A stretch of 64,000 nt of DNA from Elusimicrobiota bacterium (GCA_016706425.1 JADJJR010000001.1:1798001-1862000); one strand, 5' to 3'. Counted from the first letter of the stretch, positions 43,023 to 52,818 are shown. A program made the numbers and translations. The notes: generated from the sequence alone by a model not told the origin.

Positions 43023-44437
43023 TTGGCTTGAACCTCCGATTTGGCGAGACGCAGGGCGTCTTGAAGGGTCTTCACTTCCCCGGCGGCCTGGGCTTCCCGA
43101 ATCAGGGAGAGCAACCGCCCCACCTCGGGGCCGGGGCGCAGCCGCAAGGCGCGCATTAATGTGTGCCCGTCCAACAGGCGGGGCGGCTCCACCTTGTCGC
43201 GGCGCCGGAAATACCCGCCCAGCATTTTGTGGATGGTTCTAAAGACCGGGTCTTTTCGGGACAACCGCGCCCGCGGCGACAGGTAGGTGAAATGGTCGGC
43301 CAGGGAAACGATGAGAAGGCCGACGGCGGATTCTTCCAGATCCCGATAAAAACGGTAAACCGCCCGGTCGGTCAACACCGGCTGATGGCCCAGGTTGCCG
43401 GGGCGCATGTGCGCCCCCACCTGGCGCGACAGCGAACGCCCCTCTTCGGAGGAGAGCCGAAGCCGTTTGGACAACGCCGCCACGATGCGGGCGCCGACGG
43501 CGTCGTGCCCGTAAAAATGCCATTCGCCCCCCTCCTTTTTCGCCGTCGCGGGTTTCCCCACATCGTGGAAAAGTTCCACCAACTTGAGATGGGCGAACCG
43601 CGGGTGCCCGGCAAAAGGCTCGCCCAGGTGGGCGCGCAAGGGTTTGTGAAAAGCCGGAAACTGCCGCGGCAACTCCTCCCACAATTTTTCTAGCGAGGCC
43701 ACCGCCGCGATGGAGTGCGCGAGCACCCCTCCCGCCCCGTAGTAATCCCGTCCGGTGCGCCGCATGGGAACGACTTCGGGGAAGAGCACGTCGAGCAACC
43801 CCGCCTTGTCCATGGCGGACAACGCGGGGGCGGCGCGCGGGGTCGAAAGGGTCTTTAAAAGCTCCTCGCGAACCCGCTCCGGGGCCGAGCGAATTAAAAG
43901 CTTCCGGTGGCGACGCACCAGGGCCAACGCGGCGGGCGTGGCTTTAAAGTCCAACTCCGCGGCGAACCGGAAGAGTCGCAAAAGCCGTAAGGGGTCGGCC
44001 GCCACCACCCGGGGGCCCACGAACCGCAACCGACCGGCTTTCAAGTCCCGGCGACCCTCGTGCAAATCCACGATGTGCTTTTCCCACCCCGGCGTCCCCC
44101 AGGCCGCCGCGGGCAGGGCCAGGGCGTTGATGGTCAGATCCCGCTGGCCCAAATCGGCGGCCAGGTCCCGTCCTTGAAGGCGGGAAAAATCGAAAACCAA
44201 CGGACCCACCACCGCCCGGTGGGTGCCCCGCTCCTCGTCGAGCGGAAAAAACGAGCCGCCGTTTTGACGCGCAAAAGTTTCCGCCAGAGACCGGGCGTCG
44301 CCGTTCACCGCGAAGTCGGCGTCCGCCAGGGGGCGCCCCAGCAAAGCGTCCCGCAACAGTCCGCCCACTATCCATCGATCGGGCCCGGGAAGGTCGGCCA
44401 ATCGGCGCAACAAACCGCCCATGGTTTTTTCGGTCAT
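43019..44437 (-). CDS. cca: CCA-adding / poly(A) polymerase-type tRNA nucleotidyltransferase with HD domain
   Basis: The 472-residue protein has a class II nucleotidyltransferase head with VGGLLRDALLGR, metal-binding D39 and D41 (ADADFAV), and RDLTINALA, followed by the RNA-binding motif DPLRLLRLFRFAAELDF. It also has an HD domain (about residues 285-420; HLKLVELFHDVGKPATAK). The enzyme adds or repairs the 3' CCA of tRNAs; bacterial HD-containing forms can also have phosphatase or phosphodiesterase activity. The tRNA in this window encodes its own CCA, so repair may be the main task. Whether it adds all of CCA or only part is not clear by eye. Confidence 0.9.
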   Translation of the reverse strand: MTEKTMGGLLRRLADLPGPDRWIVGGLLRDALLGRPLADADFAVNGDARSLAETFARQNGGSFFPLDEERGTHRAVVGPLVFDFSRLQGRDLAADLGQRDLTINALALPAAAWGTPGWEKHIVDLHEGRRDLKAGRLRFVGPRVVAADPLRLLRLFRFAAELDFKATPAALALVRRHRKLLIRSAPERVREELLKTLSTPRAAPALSAMDKAGLLDVLFPEVVPMRRTGRDYYGAGGVLAHSIAAVASLEKLWEELPRQFPAFHKPLRAHLGEPFAGHPRFAHLKLVELFHDVGKPATAKKEGGEWHFYGHDAVGARIVAALSKRLRLSSEEGRSLSRQVGAHMRPGNLGHQPVLTDRAVYRFYRDLEESAVGLLIVSLADHFTYLSPRARLSRKDPVFRTIHKMLGGYFRRRDKVEPPRLLDGHTLMRALRLRPGPEVGRLLSLIREAQAAGEVKTLQDALRLAKSEVQAK

Positions 44438-45198
44438 CGCAGAGCCTCCGGGACGCCGGCCAGGAGGGCGCGGGTCGTTTCGCTTTGGGGTCGGGCCAGC
44501 ACTTCTTCCGTCGTTCCGGACTCGACCGCGCGGCCCCGCTCAAGGACCAGCACGCGATCGGTCATGTGCCGAACCACGGTCCAGTCGTGGCTGATCAGGA
44601 TCAAGGCCAACTTGTGTTTGTCCCTCAAATCGGCCAGGAGGTTCAATATTTGCGCCTGGACGGAAAGATCAAGGGCGGACACGGGCTCGTCGGCCACCAG
44701 GAGACGGGGCCGGGGCGCCAGGGCCCGGGCGATGGCGATGCGCTGTTTTTGTCCCCCCGAAAACGCGTGGGGGTAATGGACCCGGGCGTCGGCGGGCAGG
44801 CCCACCTCGGCCAGGGCCTCGGCCACGGTCCGACCGCCGCCGGACACCGCCAAGGCTTCCGCCAGCTGGGTCCCGACGGTCAATCGGGGGTTTAAGGAGG
44901 CGGCCGGGTCTTGGAACACCATTTGCACACGCCCGGCCCACTCCCGTCGAGAAAAACCCTCCGCCGGACTCCCCTCCCACAGGACGCGGCCGCCGGTCGG
45001 CGCCAAAAACCGCGCAAGAATCCGCGCCAGGGTGCTTTTGCCCGAACCCGATTCGCCGACGACGCCCAGAGCCCCGCCGACGGGCAGGTCGAACGAAACG
45101 TCCGTGAGCGCCGAAACGACGCCCCGCCGGGCTTGCAGAAGGCCGCCCCGGACGGGAAACACCTTGGAAAGGGTTTGGCACTCAAGCAAAGGCGTCAC
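44434..45198 (-). CDS. Peptide/nickel-type ABC transporter ATP-binding subunit (OppF/DppF-like)
   Basis: The start is GTG overlapping the upstream stop (GTGA), giving 254 residues. Walker [10 protein letters not shown]-loop QMVFQDPAASLNPRLTV, ABC signature FSGGQKQRIAIARALA, Walker B LLVADEPVSALD and H-loop LISHDW are intact. The NPRLTV form after the Q-loop is typical of the Opp/Dpp class. With the OppD-like protein it should power uptake through the two permeases encoded upstream. Confidence 0.92.
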   Translation of the reverse strand: MTPLLECQTLSKVFPVRGGLLQARRGVVSALTDVSFDLPVGGALGVVGESGSGKSTLARILARFLAPTGGRVLWEGSPAEGFSRREWAGRVQMVFQDPAASLNPRLTVGTQLAEALAVSGGGRTVAEALAEVGLPADARVHYPHAFSGGQKQRIAIARALAPRPRLLVADEPVSALDLSVQAQILNLLADLRDKHKLALILISHDWTVVRHMTDRVLVLERGRAVESGTTEEVLARPQSETTRALLAGVPEALR

Positions 45199-46154
45199 GC
45201 CGCCCCCCCGTGCAAATGGCAGGCCACGGCCACCGGACGGCCGGTCACGGGCCGCAATACAGGGTCGACGGCGCACCGCGCGAAAGCCTGCGCACAGCGT
45301 TCGCGAAAAGCGCATCCCGACGGCAATCGGCGGGGGTCCGGCGGTTGCCCGGGCAACGCCGGCAACCGAGGCTCCACGCGGGACAAGCGAGGCAACGAAC
45401 GCAGTAGACCTTGGGTGTAGGGATGGGCGGGGTTTGTTAAAACCTCCCGCGTGGGTCCGAGCTCCACGATTTCCCCCGCGTACAGGACAGCCAACCGGTC
45501 GGTGCGCTCCACCAAGAGACCCACGTTGTGCGTCACCAATAGAAGGGCCATTTTTAAATCCCGGCGCAGTTCGTCCAACAGATCAAGAATCCCCCGTTGG
45601 GCCGTCACGTCGAGGGCCGTGGTGGGCTCGTCGGCGATCAACAGTTTCGGGCGGGCGGCGATGGCCATGGCGAGGCAGACGCGTTGCCTCTGGCCGCCTG
45701 ACAATTGGTGGGGGTAGGCCCCATAAAGAGCGGCGGGTTCCGACAGGCGAACGCGTTCCAACAGGGCCAGCACACGGCCGCGGTCGCGCCCCCCCGCGTG
45801 GAACTCCAAAACCTCCTCGATTTGGTCCCCGACGGTCAGCACCGGATTGAGGGAGGAAAAGGGGTCTTGAAAAACCGTGCCCACGGCGCCACCCCGCAGG
45901 GCGCGCAGGTCGCGGGGTGAGGCGGCCATCAAATCCCGGCCGTCAAAGACCAGTCGATCGGCGGACAGGCGGGCGTTGTCGGGCAACAAACGGAGCGGAG
46001 CCACCGCCAGGGTGGATTTCCCCGAGCCCGATTCCCCCGCCAAGCCGAGGGACTCCCCCGCCGACAATGAAAATGTGACCCCGCGCAGCGCGGGCAGGGG
46101 AACGCCGTCCCGGAAATAGGTGACGCGCAGGTTCTCGACGACAAGGAGGCTCAC
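45195..46154 (-). CDS. Peptide/nickel-type ABC transporter ATP-binding subunit (OppD/DppD-like)
   Basis: The GTG overlapping the permease stop gives 319 residues. Walker [12 protein letters not shown]-loop [15 protein letters not shown], signature [16 protein letters not shown] and Walker [15 protein letters not shown] are present. The C-terminal extension has a cysteine pattern ([12 protein letters not shown], later CAVDP and ACH) typical of the oligopeptide ABC C-terminal domain, which can hold an iron-sulphur cluster in DppD. Confidence 0.92.
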   Translation of the reverse strand: MSLLVVENLRVTYFRDGVPLPALRGVTFSLSAGESLGLAGESGSGKSTLAVAPLRLLPDNARLSADRLVFDGRDLMAASPRDLRALRGGAVGTVFQDPFSSLNPVLTVGDQIEEVLEFHAGGRDRGRVLALLERVRLSEPAALYGAYPHQLSGGQRQRVCLAMAIAARPKLLIADEPTTALDVTAQRGILDLLDELRRDLKMALLLVTHNVGLLVERTDRLAVLYAGEIVELGPTREVLTNPAHPYTQGLLRSLPRLSRVEPRLPALPGQPPDPRRLPSGCAFRERCAQAFARCAVDPVLRPVTGRPVAVACHLHGGAA

Positions 46155-46975
46155 GAGCGTTCCCGGGGGTCCAAAGTGTCGCGCAGGCCTTCGCCCAGCA
46201 TGTTTAAAGACAGCACCGTGACGAGGATCGCCGCGCCGGGGAACAGGGACAGCCACCAGGCCACATGAAGGTAGTCTTTGCCGTTCGCCAACACGTTGCC
46301 CCAGGAGGCCGTGGGCGGCTGAACGCCGAGCCCCAGGAAGGAAAGCGCCGACTCGGTCAAGATCGCCCCGCCGACGCCGAGCGTGGCCGACACCAGGACG
46401 GGCGCGACCAAGTGGGGCAAAAGGTGGACAAACAGGATCCGGGGCGCGGACAGGCCCAGCCCCCGCGCGGCCCAGATGAAATCCCTCTCACGAAGGCCTA
46501 AGGTCTCGCCGCGCACCAAACGGGCCAGGCCCGGCCAGGAGGTGAAACCAATGACGGCCATGACGTTGGTGAGGCTCGGCTCCAAAAAGGCGATGACCAT
46601 GAGGATCAGAAATATCGTCGGAAAACAAAGGACGATGTCCACCGCGCGCATCAACACCCCGTCGACCCAACCGCCGAAATACCCCGCGGCAAGGCCCACC
46701 AAGGTGCCCAACACCACCGAAATCAAAACGGCCACCAGGCCCACCCGCAGGGAAACCCGCCCGCCGTGCAGCAGGCGCGACCCGACGTCGCGGCCCAGGT
46801 CGTCGGTTCCCAGCCAATGGGACCGGGAAGGCGGCCGCAAACGCTCCGTGAGGCGCTGCCCGTCGGGCTTTAAGGACGTGAGCGCCGGGGCCGCCACCGA
46901 CGCCAGGGCGATCAAGGTCAAGAGCGTTCCCCCCGCCCAGGCCAGGCGGTTTTTGAAAAACCGTCGGCCGGTCAC
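46151..46975 (-). CDS. Peptide/nickel-type ABC transporter permease (OppC/DppC-like)
   Basis: The 274-residue inner-membrane protein starts with GTG overlapping the upstream stop. The N-terminal LGTDDLGRDVGSRLLHGGRVSL is diagnostic for DppC-class permeases. Six membrane helices follow, with the ATPase-contacting EAA-like loop ARGLGLSAPRILFVHLLPH. It pairs with the OppB-like permease. Confidence 0.92.
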   Translation of the reverse strand: MTGRRFFKNRLAWAGGTLLTLIALASVAAPALTSLKPDGQRLTERLRPPSRSHWLGTDDLGRDVGSRLLHGGRVSLRVGLVAVLISVVLGTLVGLAAGYFGGWVDGVLMRAVDIVLCFPTIFLILMVIAFLEPSLTNVMAVIGFTSWPGLARLVRGETLGLRERDFIWAARGLGLSAPRILFVHLLPHLVAPVLVSATLGVGGAILTESALSFLGLGVQPPTASWGNVLANGKDYLHVAWWLSLFPGAAILVTVLSLNMLGEGLRDTLDPRERS

Positions 46976-47958
46976 GGGCGCTTTCCGGCCAACCGCACGC
47001 GGGGGTCCACGATCGCGTAGGCCACATCGGCCAAAAAATTGCCCGCCAAGGTCAAAAACGCGGCGATGGTGCCGACCCCCATCACCACGGGGAAATCCCG
47101 CGCCATGATGGCGTCGAACCCCAACCGCCCCATGCCGGGGAAGGCGAACAGAGTTTCAAAAATGAAACCACCCCCGATTAAGTCGGGAAGGGACAAACCC
47201 AGGATCGTCACCACCGGGAGGAGCGCGTTGCGCAAGGCGTGGCGACCGATGACCCGGGATTCCGGCAAACCCTTGGCCCGGGCGGCGCGGATGTAGTCTT
47301 GGCGCACCACGTCCAAAAGTCCGTTGCGCACGAACCGGGAGAGGCCGGCCAAGCCCGAGAAAGCGGAGATAAAGACGGGGAGGATCAAATGCCGCGCCGT
47401 GTCGATGAGACGCGCGACCCCGGACATCTCGTCGGCGTTTAAAGCGTGCAGGCCCGACACGGGCAACCAACCGAGCCGGACCCCGAACAAGAGCATCAGC
47501 ATCAAGGCCAGCCAAAAGGCGGGCGTGGAAAATCCGACGAACACCAGGACGGAGACGGCCCGGTCCCACAAACTGTTTTGTTTGACCGCCGCCAGAACGC
47601 CCAGAGGCACGGCGATCAAGAAAACCAACCCCAGGGACAGGACGTTCAACAACAGGGTGTTGGGCAACCGCTCGCCGATTTTTTCAAGGACAGGCCGATC
47701 GTCTTTAAAAGACCGGCCGAAATCGAGCCGGGCGAGGCGCCCGAGCCACCGGCCGTATTGCAAGTGCCAGGGCTTGTCCAGGTCGTAGGCCGCCGCGAAT
47801 TTTTTCCGCTGCTCCACCGCCGACACCCGGGCGCTCAGGTCCCCCGCGCCGGCCGTGAGACCGCCGGGGGCGAGGCGCATAACCAGGAAAGTCATGAGGG
47901 TGATGCCCACCAGGACCACCGAGGTCAACGCCAAACGGCGAAGGAGAAAAGCGGTCAT
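46972..47958 (-). CDS. Peptide/nickel-type ABC transporter permease (OppB/DppB-like)
   Basis: The ATG overlapping the binding-protein stop gives 328 residues. The N-terminal LLRRLALTSVVLVGITLMTFLVMRLAPG and the coupling loop DYIRAARAKGLPESRVIGRHALRNALLPVVT are class-typical. Six helices are visible, including GGGFIFETLFAFPGMGRL. It forms the channel together with the OppC-like subunit. Confidence 0.92.
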   Translation of the reverse strand: MTAFLLRRLALTSVVLVGITLMTFLVMRLAPGGLTAGAGDLSARVSAVEQRKKFAAAYDLDKPWHLQYGRWLGRLARLDFGRSFKDDRPVLEKIGERLPNTLLLNVLSLGLVFLIAVPLGVLAAVKQNSLWDRAVSVLVFVGFSTPAFWLALMLMLLFGVRLGWLPVSGLHALNADEMSGVARLIDTARHLILPVFISAFSGLAGLSRFVRNGLLDVVRQDYIRAARAKGLPESRVIGRHALRNALLPVVTILGLSLPDLIGGGFIFETLFAFPGMGRLGFDAIMARDFPVVMGVGTIAAFLTLAGNFLADVAYAIVDPRVRLAGKRP

Positions 47959-49574
47959 TGCTCCGCCAACCGATAACGCTGGAGGATCTTGGGGACGTAC
48001 CATTCCCGAAAATTCCAACCCAACCCCGCCGGAGCCACTTCGACGTTCCGAAACCGTTTGTGGACGGTGGGCAGGCTGTCGGGGTAGTAAAGAAAAACGT
48101 AGGGCAGGTCCTCGGCCAGCAAGCGATGTATTTTACGATAGACGCGTTCCCGGGCGGCGCGGTCGAAGGTGCGGCGGCCTTCCTCCCAGAGTCGATCGAC
48201 GATGGGATTTTCGTAACCGACAAAGTTGTAACGTCCCTCCCCCTGTTGGCTGGAATGCCAAATCAGGTATTGATCGGGGTCCCGTCCGAGATTCCAACCC
48301 AGAATGATCGCGTCAAAATTTCCTTTATCGACGAAATCGTGAATAAAGGACGACCACTCCAACACGCGAACCTCCACCTTGACGCCCAGGCGCGCCAGAT
48401 GGGACTGGAGAATGACCGCCGTCTGCTCGCGCAATTTGTTGCCTTGGTTGGTGATCACGGTGAATGAGAAAGGGCGGCCGTCCTTGTCCAAAACACCGTC
48501 CCCGTCCGTGTCGGTCCAACCCGCCTCGGCCAAAAGCGTCCGGGCCGCCGCGGGATCGTGGGGAATCTCCGGCACTGTTGGATCGAAGGCCCAGGAGGAA
48601 GGAGGGAAGGGCCCCGTCGCGGACCGCCCGTAACCCAAGAGGACACCGTCGATGATCTCGCGTTTGTCCAGGGCCATGGCCAAGGCGCGGCGGACCCGCT
48701 TGTCCCGGAACAAAAGCCCCTTGAGGTTAAAGCCCAGGAAGGTGTAACTGAAGGAGGGGTAACGAAACTTTTGGTGGTTTTGGAAGTAAGCGTCGTAGGC
48801 GTTGTATTGGTCGGGCCGAAGGCCCATGGTGTCGATGGATTGGTTCCGCAATTCAAGGAACTGGACCGAGCTGTCCGGAATCACTCGGACGATCACCCGG
48901 TCCAGATGGGGACGGCCCTCGAAGTAATCCGGATTGGCCCGGAGAACGGCTTTTTCATCCGTTTTCAATTCGACGAATCGGAAAGGCCCGGTGCCGATGG
49001 GTTTCCGGTTGGCGGGGTGCGCGTTGAAATCCCTCCCCGCGAACACGTGCCGGGGAACAATCCCGATGCCCCAGGATTCCAGGGCGGGGGCGAAGGGTTC
49101 TTTGTAGGTGACCCGGACGGTCAACGGGTCCACGGCCTCCACAGACCGGACCAGGGCGAAATCCGCACCGAAGGGGGTGAGCACCTTGGGGTCCGCCAAC
49201 CGCTCGTGGGTGAACACCACGTCGGCGGCGGTGAAGGGCGCGCCGTCGTGCCAGCGCACGTTCGGACGAAGCTTGAAAACGATTTCCAAACCGCCGCGAC
49301 GGACGGTCCAGGAAGCCGCCAAATCGCCCACCAATTTCAAATCACGGTCGTACTTCACCAAGCCGTTGAAAACGTGGCCGTTGACGGTGTTGGAGGCCGA
49401 ATCGGTCGCCAAAAGGGGGTTCAGGCGGGTCGGATCGCCGAGCGAGGCCTCGACGAAGGTGTCGCCGTTCACGGGCGGGCCATCGCCCGTCAGGGCCGGT
49501 TCGGGGAGGGGGTCGCGCGAACAGGACGACAACAGCGCGAACGAGAAAAGGAGGAAGAGAAGCCGAGGGGGCAT
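47955..49574 (-). CDS. Peptide-binding lipoprotein of the ABC transporter (OppA/DppA-like, SBP family 5)
   Basis: The ATG sharing one base with the M16 stop gives 539 residues with a lipoprotein signal (LLFSFALLSSC, lipobox Cys near residue 18). Family 5 features include DPTRLNPLLATDSAS, LAASWTVRRGGLEIVFKLRPNVRWHDG, TAADVVFTHERL, IGTGPFRF and VRRALAMALDK. The protein captures peptides or other solutes in the periplasm and feeds the permeases. An acidic DTDGDGVLDKDG loop, unusual in this family, may bind calcium. The two preceding M16 peptidases suggest peptide uptake after proteolysis. Confidence 0.9.
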   Translation of the reverse strand: MPPRLLFLLFSFALLSSCSRDPLPEPALTGDGPPVNGDTFVEASLGDPTRLNPLLATDSASNTVNGHVFNGLVKYDRDLKLVGDLAASWTVRRGGLEIVFKLRPNVRWHDGAPFTAADVVFTHERLADPKVLTPFGADFALVRSVEAVDPLTVRVTYKEPFAPALESWGIGIVPRHVFAGRDFNAHPANRKPIGTGPFRFVELKTDEKAVLRANPDYFEGRPHLDRVIVRVIPDSSVQFLELRNQSIDTMGLRPDQYNAYDAYFQNHQKFRYPSFSYTFLGFNLKGLLFRDKRVRRALAMALDKREIIDGVLLGYGRSATGPFPPSSWAFDPTVPEIPHDPAAARTLLAEAGWTDTDGDGVLDKDGRPFSFTVITNQGNKLREQTAVILQSHLARLGVKVEVRVLEWSSFIHDFVDKGNFDAIILGWNLGRDPDQYLIWHSSQQGEGRYNFVGYENPIVDRLWEEGRRTFDRAARERVYRKIHRLLAEDLPYVFLYYPDSLPTVHKRFRNVEVAPAGLGWNFREWYVPKILQRYRLAEQ

Positions 49575-50869
49575 CAACGAGCGGGGGGCCGGGACTCCAC
49601 CCGCACGGTGATGGACGGACCCGAAAGGATTTCCCGGGCCAGCGCGTGGATTTCCTCGGCGCTCACGCCGGCCACATCCCGGGGATACACCAAATCGTAT
49701 TCGTGGCCAAGGCCCAGCAATTCCCACCAGCCCAGGTACCAGGCCAAACGGGCGTTGGTTTGGTGGTCCATCAAATAATGGCCGCGGATGTAGCTTTGGG
49801 CGTCCGCCAAATCCTGGGCGGAGGGCGGTTGATCGACGAACGATTGAAGAACGCGGCGAACCTTTTCCTCCGCCAACGAAAGATTTTTGGGGTCCATCCC
49901 CGCGTAGACCACGAAAGATCCCCCCCAGCGACGCGACGGATAAAACGACGAGACCTCGTAAGCCAGGGTGCCCTCCTCGCGAACCTCGCGAAAGAGCGGC
50001 GAACTCATGCCGCCGCCGAGCAGGGCGTTGAGAAGTTTCATCACCGGGTAGCGTCGATCGCCCACCGCGGGGGCGGGGTGACCGATCATCAAATAGGATT
50101 GCTCGAATTCCGGTGTTTCCACCGCGATTTTGGATTGGGCCAGCGGGGCAACAGGACGCCCCGCCCGGGCCCCGCCGCCCCCGGAAGGCCACCGCTCAAC
50201 CAATTGGGACACCCGTCGCGTCAACACGGCCGAGGGCACAGGGCCGGCCGTCACCAAGACCGCGCCTTCGGGGCGGAAGCGTTCGCGATGCCAGGACACC
50301 AGATCTTCGCGTGTGAAGGCGCGGACGGTGTTTTCCTCCCCCTCCTCGGCCCGGGCGTAGGGGTGGTCGCCGTAGAGTTCGCGGCGCAACCGCTCGTCCG
50401 CGACCACGAAAATTTGCTCGTGCCGGGTGCGAAGGGCGTTGAGCAAGGCCTCGCGCTCTTTTTCCACCTCGGAGGGAGGAAAAGACGGGTTGAGGAGTAT
50501 ATCCTCAAAAAGGTCGAAAGCGCTTTTCCAATTATCGAGCGTCACCTGCCCGCCCACGGAAAGGCAATCCGGCTGGGCGTCGACGCCGAAGGACGCCCCC
50601 AGGCCCTCCATCGCCTGGGCCAATTGGAGGGCGTTGCGGACCGTCGTGCCCTTGAGCATCACGGCTGTGGTGAGAGCGGTGACCCCCACTTTTTCCGCGG
50701 GCTCGTTCAGCAGGCCCCCCGGGATGAAGAGTTGGACCGCCACGATGCGATTGTGCTTCACCGGGCGGTGGATCCATTTGAGACCGTTGGGGAAATCGCG
50801 GACCATGACCGCCCCGGCCGTGGAGGCGACGAAAACGACAGCCACAGCTAACGCCTTCCGGTTCCGCAT
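49574..50869 (-). CDS. M16 family protein lacking the zinc motif (inactive partner)
   Basis: The 431-residue protein has a signal peptide (KALAVAVVFVASTAGA) and the M16 fold. At the expected HxxEH place it reads GVTALTTAVMLKGT, so the zinc site is absent. The C-terminal half keeps the R/Y pocket region (GGGMSSPLFREVREEGTLAYEVSSF). Such proteins pair with an active subunit to form the chamber of heterodimeric M16B peptidases; the active partner is encoded immediately upstream. Periplasmic location is inferred. Confidence 0.87.
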   Translation of the reverse strand: MRNRKALAVAVVFVASTAGAVMVRDFPNGLKWIHRPVKHNRIVAVQLFIPGGLLNEPAEKVGVTALTTAVMLKGTTVRNALQLAQAMEGLGASFGVDAQPDCLSVGGQVTLDNWKSAFDLFEDILLNPSFPPSEVEKEREALLNALRTRHEQIFVVADERLRRELYGDHPYARAEEGEENTVRAFTREDLVSWHRERFRPEGAVLVTAGPVPSAVLTRRVSQLVERWPSGGGGARAGRPVAPLAQSKIAVETPEFEQSYLMIGHPAPAVGDRRYPVMKLLNALLGGGMSSPLFREVREEGTLAYEVSSFYPSRRWGGSFVVYAGMDPKNLSLAEEKVRRVLQSFVDQPPSAQDLADAQSYIRGHYLMDHQTNARLAWYLGWWELLGLGHEYDLVYPRDVAGVSAEEIHALAREILSGPSITVRVESRPPAR

Positions 50870-50873
50870 GACA

Positions 50874-52172
50874 TCAGCGGCCCGCTTCCGCGGGGAGGAC
50901 GGCCACCCCGGCGAGGGGACGGCCGAGGGTGTAGGCACCGAGCACCCGGCGCAGATCGTCGGGGGTCGCGGCGTCGAGGCGCTTGATGTACTCCCGAACC
51001 ATGATCGGGCGGCCCAGGGCCGTGAAGAACCCCCACTGGGAAGCTTGGCCGTGGTAGGTCTCCTGGCCGAATTGCCAGGCGCTGCGCAATTGGGCTTTGG
51101 CGCGCGCCACTTCCTCGGCGCTGAACCCGTTGTATTGGGCTTCGTGCAGCAAGAAATAAATGTCGTTGGCGAGGGAACGCGCCTTTTCCGGCGGGCACTC
51201 GGCGAAAATCCCGAAGGCCCCGGACCCCGCGTGGGTGATGAAACTGGCGCTCACCGACCACACCGACCGCTTTTCCTCCCGCAGGGCCTGGTAAAGACGC
51301 GAACTCTGGCCCCCGCCCAGCACCGTGGCCAAGAGGTCCATGGCGACCTGGTCCAAATCGTTCAGGGTGGGACCGACAAACCCCACCGCCACATGCGCTT
51401 GCTTGGCGGGCCGACGGATAAAGCGCACCTCGGTGTTTTCGGCCGGGGGTTCGATCAAGGGGGGCGGGGGCGGCGGGGCGGTGCGCGGCAACGTCCCGTA
51501 CAGAGCGCGGATTTTCTTTTCCACGGCGGCGCGGCGGACATCGCCCGCCACGACGACGACCATGTTTTTCGCCACGTAATAAAGTCGGTGTTGGTCGACC
51601 ATGCGGTCGCGCGTCATGGCGGTGATGCTTTCGACCGACCCGATCACCCGCTGTCGATAGGGAGTGTGGGTATACAAGGCTTCCAAAAACCCATCCCACA
51701 GGTCGGATTGCGGGTCGTCGTTGCGCCGCTTGATCTCCTCCAGGATGACCTTCCGCTCTTTTTCGAATTCCTCCGGAGGGAAGGCCGGGCGCAGGACGGA
51801 TTCCGATAGAATGTCAAAGGCCGTTTCCCATTTGTCGGAGGGCATGTCGATGTAATAGTGGGTGGTTTCCCCCCCGGTGGCCGCGTTGATCGACCCGCCG
51901 TTGGATTCCACGATTTTCGAGATTTCATTGGCGGATACTTTGTCGGTGCCCTTGAAGATCATGTGCTCCAGGAAATGGGACACGCCGGAGGTGGGGCCGG
52001 CCTCGTTCACACCGCCGCAACGGACCCAAATTTGCAGGGACACCACGGGGGCGGCGTGGTCTTCAATCACAACGTACCGAAGACCGTTGGGCAACACGTT
52101 GACGTTGGCCGCGGCGGCGGCAAGGGGGAGGGACATGAGCAGGGCCGTGTTCAGGAAGCGCGGGGGGCGCAC
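50874..52172 (-). CDS. M16 family zinc metallopeptidase (active subunit)
   Basis: The 432-residue protein starts with GTG four bases after the previous stop and has a signal peptide (NTALLMSLPLAAAAA). The zinc-binding HxxEH is HFLEH at residues 66-70, with the distal Glu in the EKERKVILEEIKRR helix. The C-terminal half has GGGQSSRLYQALREEKRSVWSVSAS, needed for substrate positioning. It probably degrades peptides in the periplasm together with the inactive partner, supplying the Opp-like transporter encoded in the same operon. Confidence 0.9.
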   Translation of the reverse strand: MRPPRFLNTALLMSLPLAAAAANVNVLPNGLRYVVIEDHAAPVVSLQIWVRCGGVNEAGPTSGVSHFLEHMIFKGTDKVSANEISKIVESNGGSINAATGGETTHYYIDMPSDKWETAFDILSESVLRPAFPPEEFEKERKVILEEIKRRNDDPQSDLWDGFLEALYTHTPYRQRVIGSVESITAMTRDRMVDQHRLYYVAKNMVVVVAGDVRRAAVEKKIRALYGTLPRTAPPPPPPLIEPPAENTEVRFIRRPAKQAHVAVGFVGPTLNDLDQVAMDLLATVLGGGQSSRLYQALREEKRSVWSVSASFITHAGSGAFGIFAECPPEKARSLANDIYFLLHEAQYNGFSAEEVARAKAQLRSAWQFGQETYHGQASQWGFFTALGRPIMVREYIKRLDAATPDDLRRVLGAYTLGRPLAGVAVLPAEAGR

Positions 52173-52176
52173 GGCG

Positions 52177-52410
52177 TCAAATGGCGGTGGTGACGAGGGT
52201 CTCGGTCGAGGCCACGCCGGGAATGGCGCGGATTTTTTCGACCACGACGTGGGTCATGGAAGGCAGGTCCTCCGCTTCGATGTCGACCACCAAATCCCAA
52301 CGGCCATAAACCGCCGAGGTGTGGGCCACGCCTTTGGTATCTTTGATTTGCTTCAATGTTTGTTTTTCCCGTCCCGCGTTGAGCCGCACCAAAACCAAAC
52401 CCGTCACCAT
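52177..52410 (-). CDS. Stand-alone Lrp/AsnC ligand-binding (RAM) domain protein
   Basis: GGGAGG upstream fixes the ATG at 52410 and gives 77 residues. The sequence matches the C-terminal RAM domain of Lrp/AsnC regulators (LVLVRLNAGREKQTLKQIKDTKGVAHTSAVYGRWDLVVDIEAEDL) without a DNA-binding part. Stand-alone forms oligomerise and bind amino acids; their targets are generally unknown. Position at the head of a peptidase/peptide-uptake operon fits an amino-acid sensor. Confidence 0.87.
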   Translation of the reverse strand: MVTGLVLVRLNAGREKQTLKQIKDTKGVAHTSAVYGRWDLVVDIEAEDLPSMTHVVVEKIRAIPGVASTETLVTTAI

Positions 52411-52439
52411 GGTCGTCCTCCCGATGTGAAGAAGAAAAT

Positions 52440-52787
52440 TTATTTTTTCGGCGCGTTCGCCCGGGCCCGCGCGCGGGCGCCAAGGAAAGCGTCCAGGATG
52501 CCGAACGCCCAGACGGTGATCATCGCCCACCACGTCGCTTCGATGGATCGGCCTTTTTCGACCATGACCCGAGTACCCAACGCCTGGACTTCGAGGTAAC
52601 TCATCGTTGAACCGTCCCGCGGAATGTGCGGGAGAACCGCAAAAACCACCAACACACAGAGCGCCACCGAAAGGGCGAGGAAAAGAACCATCAGCGCGAC
52701 GCCTTTAATTTTTTCACGGTTGAACATTTGGCCGGCGCCGGGCAACACCAGCGCGGACAAAAGAACGGGGATCAAAAGGTTTTTCAT
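52440..52787 (-). CDS. Small membrane protein
   Basis: The 115-residue protein has three hydrophobic segments (about residues 3-20, 28-53 and 85-103). The start, LLIPVLLSALVLPGAGQMFNREKIKGVALM, recalls TM2-like small membrane proteins with a P-G-x-G-Q-x-x-N motif. The tail is Ala/Arg/Lys-rich and cytoplasmic by charge. The function is unknown. It precedes the AsnC-like gene by 29 bases. Confidence 0.7.
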   Translation of the reverse strand: MKNLLIPVLLSALVLPGAGQMFNREKIKGVALMVLFLALSVALCVLVVFAVLPHIPRDGSTMSYLEVQALGTRVMVEKGRSIEATWWAMITVWAFGILDAFLGARARARANAPKK

Positions 52788-52818
52788 GGGGCCGCCTTTC
52801 GGTTTTGAAGCGGTTTTA

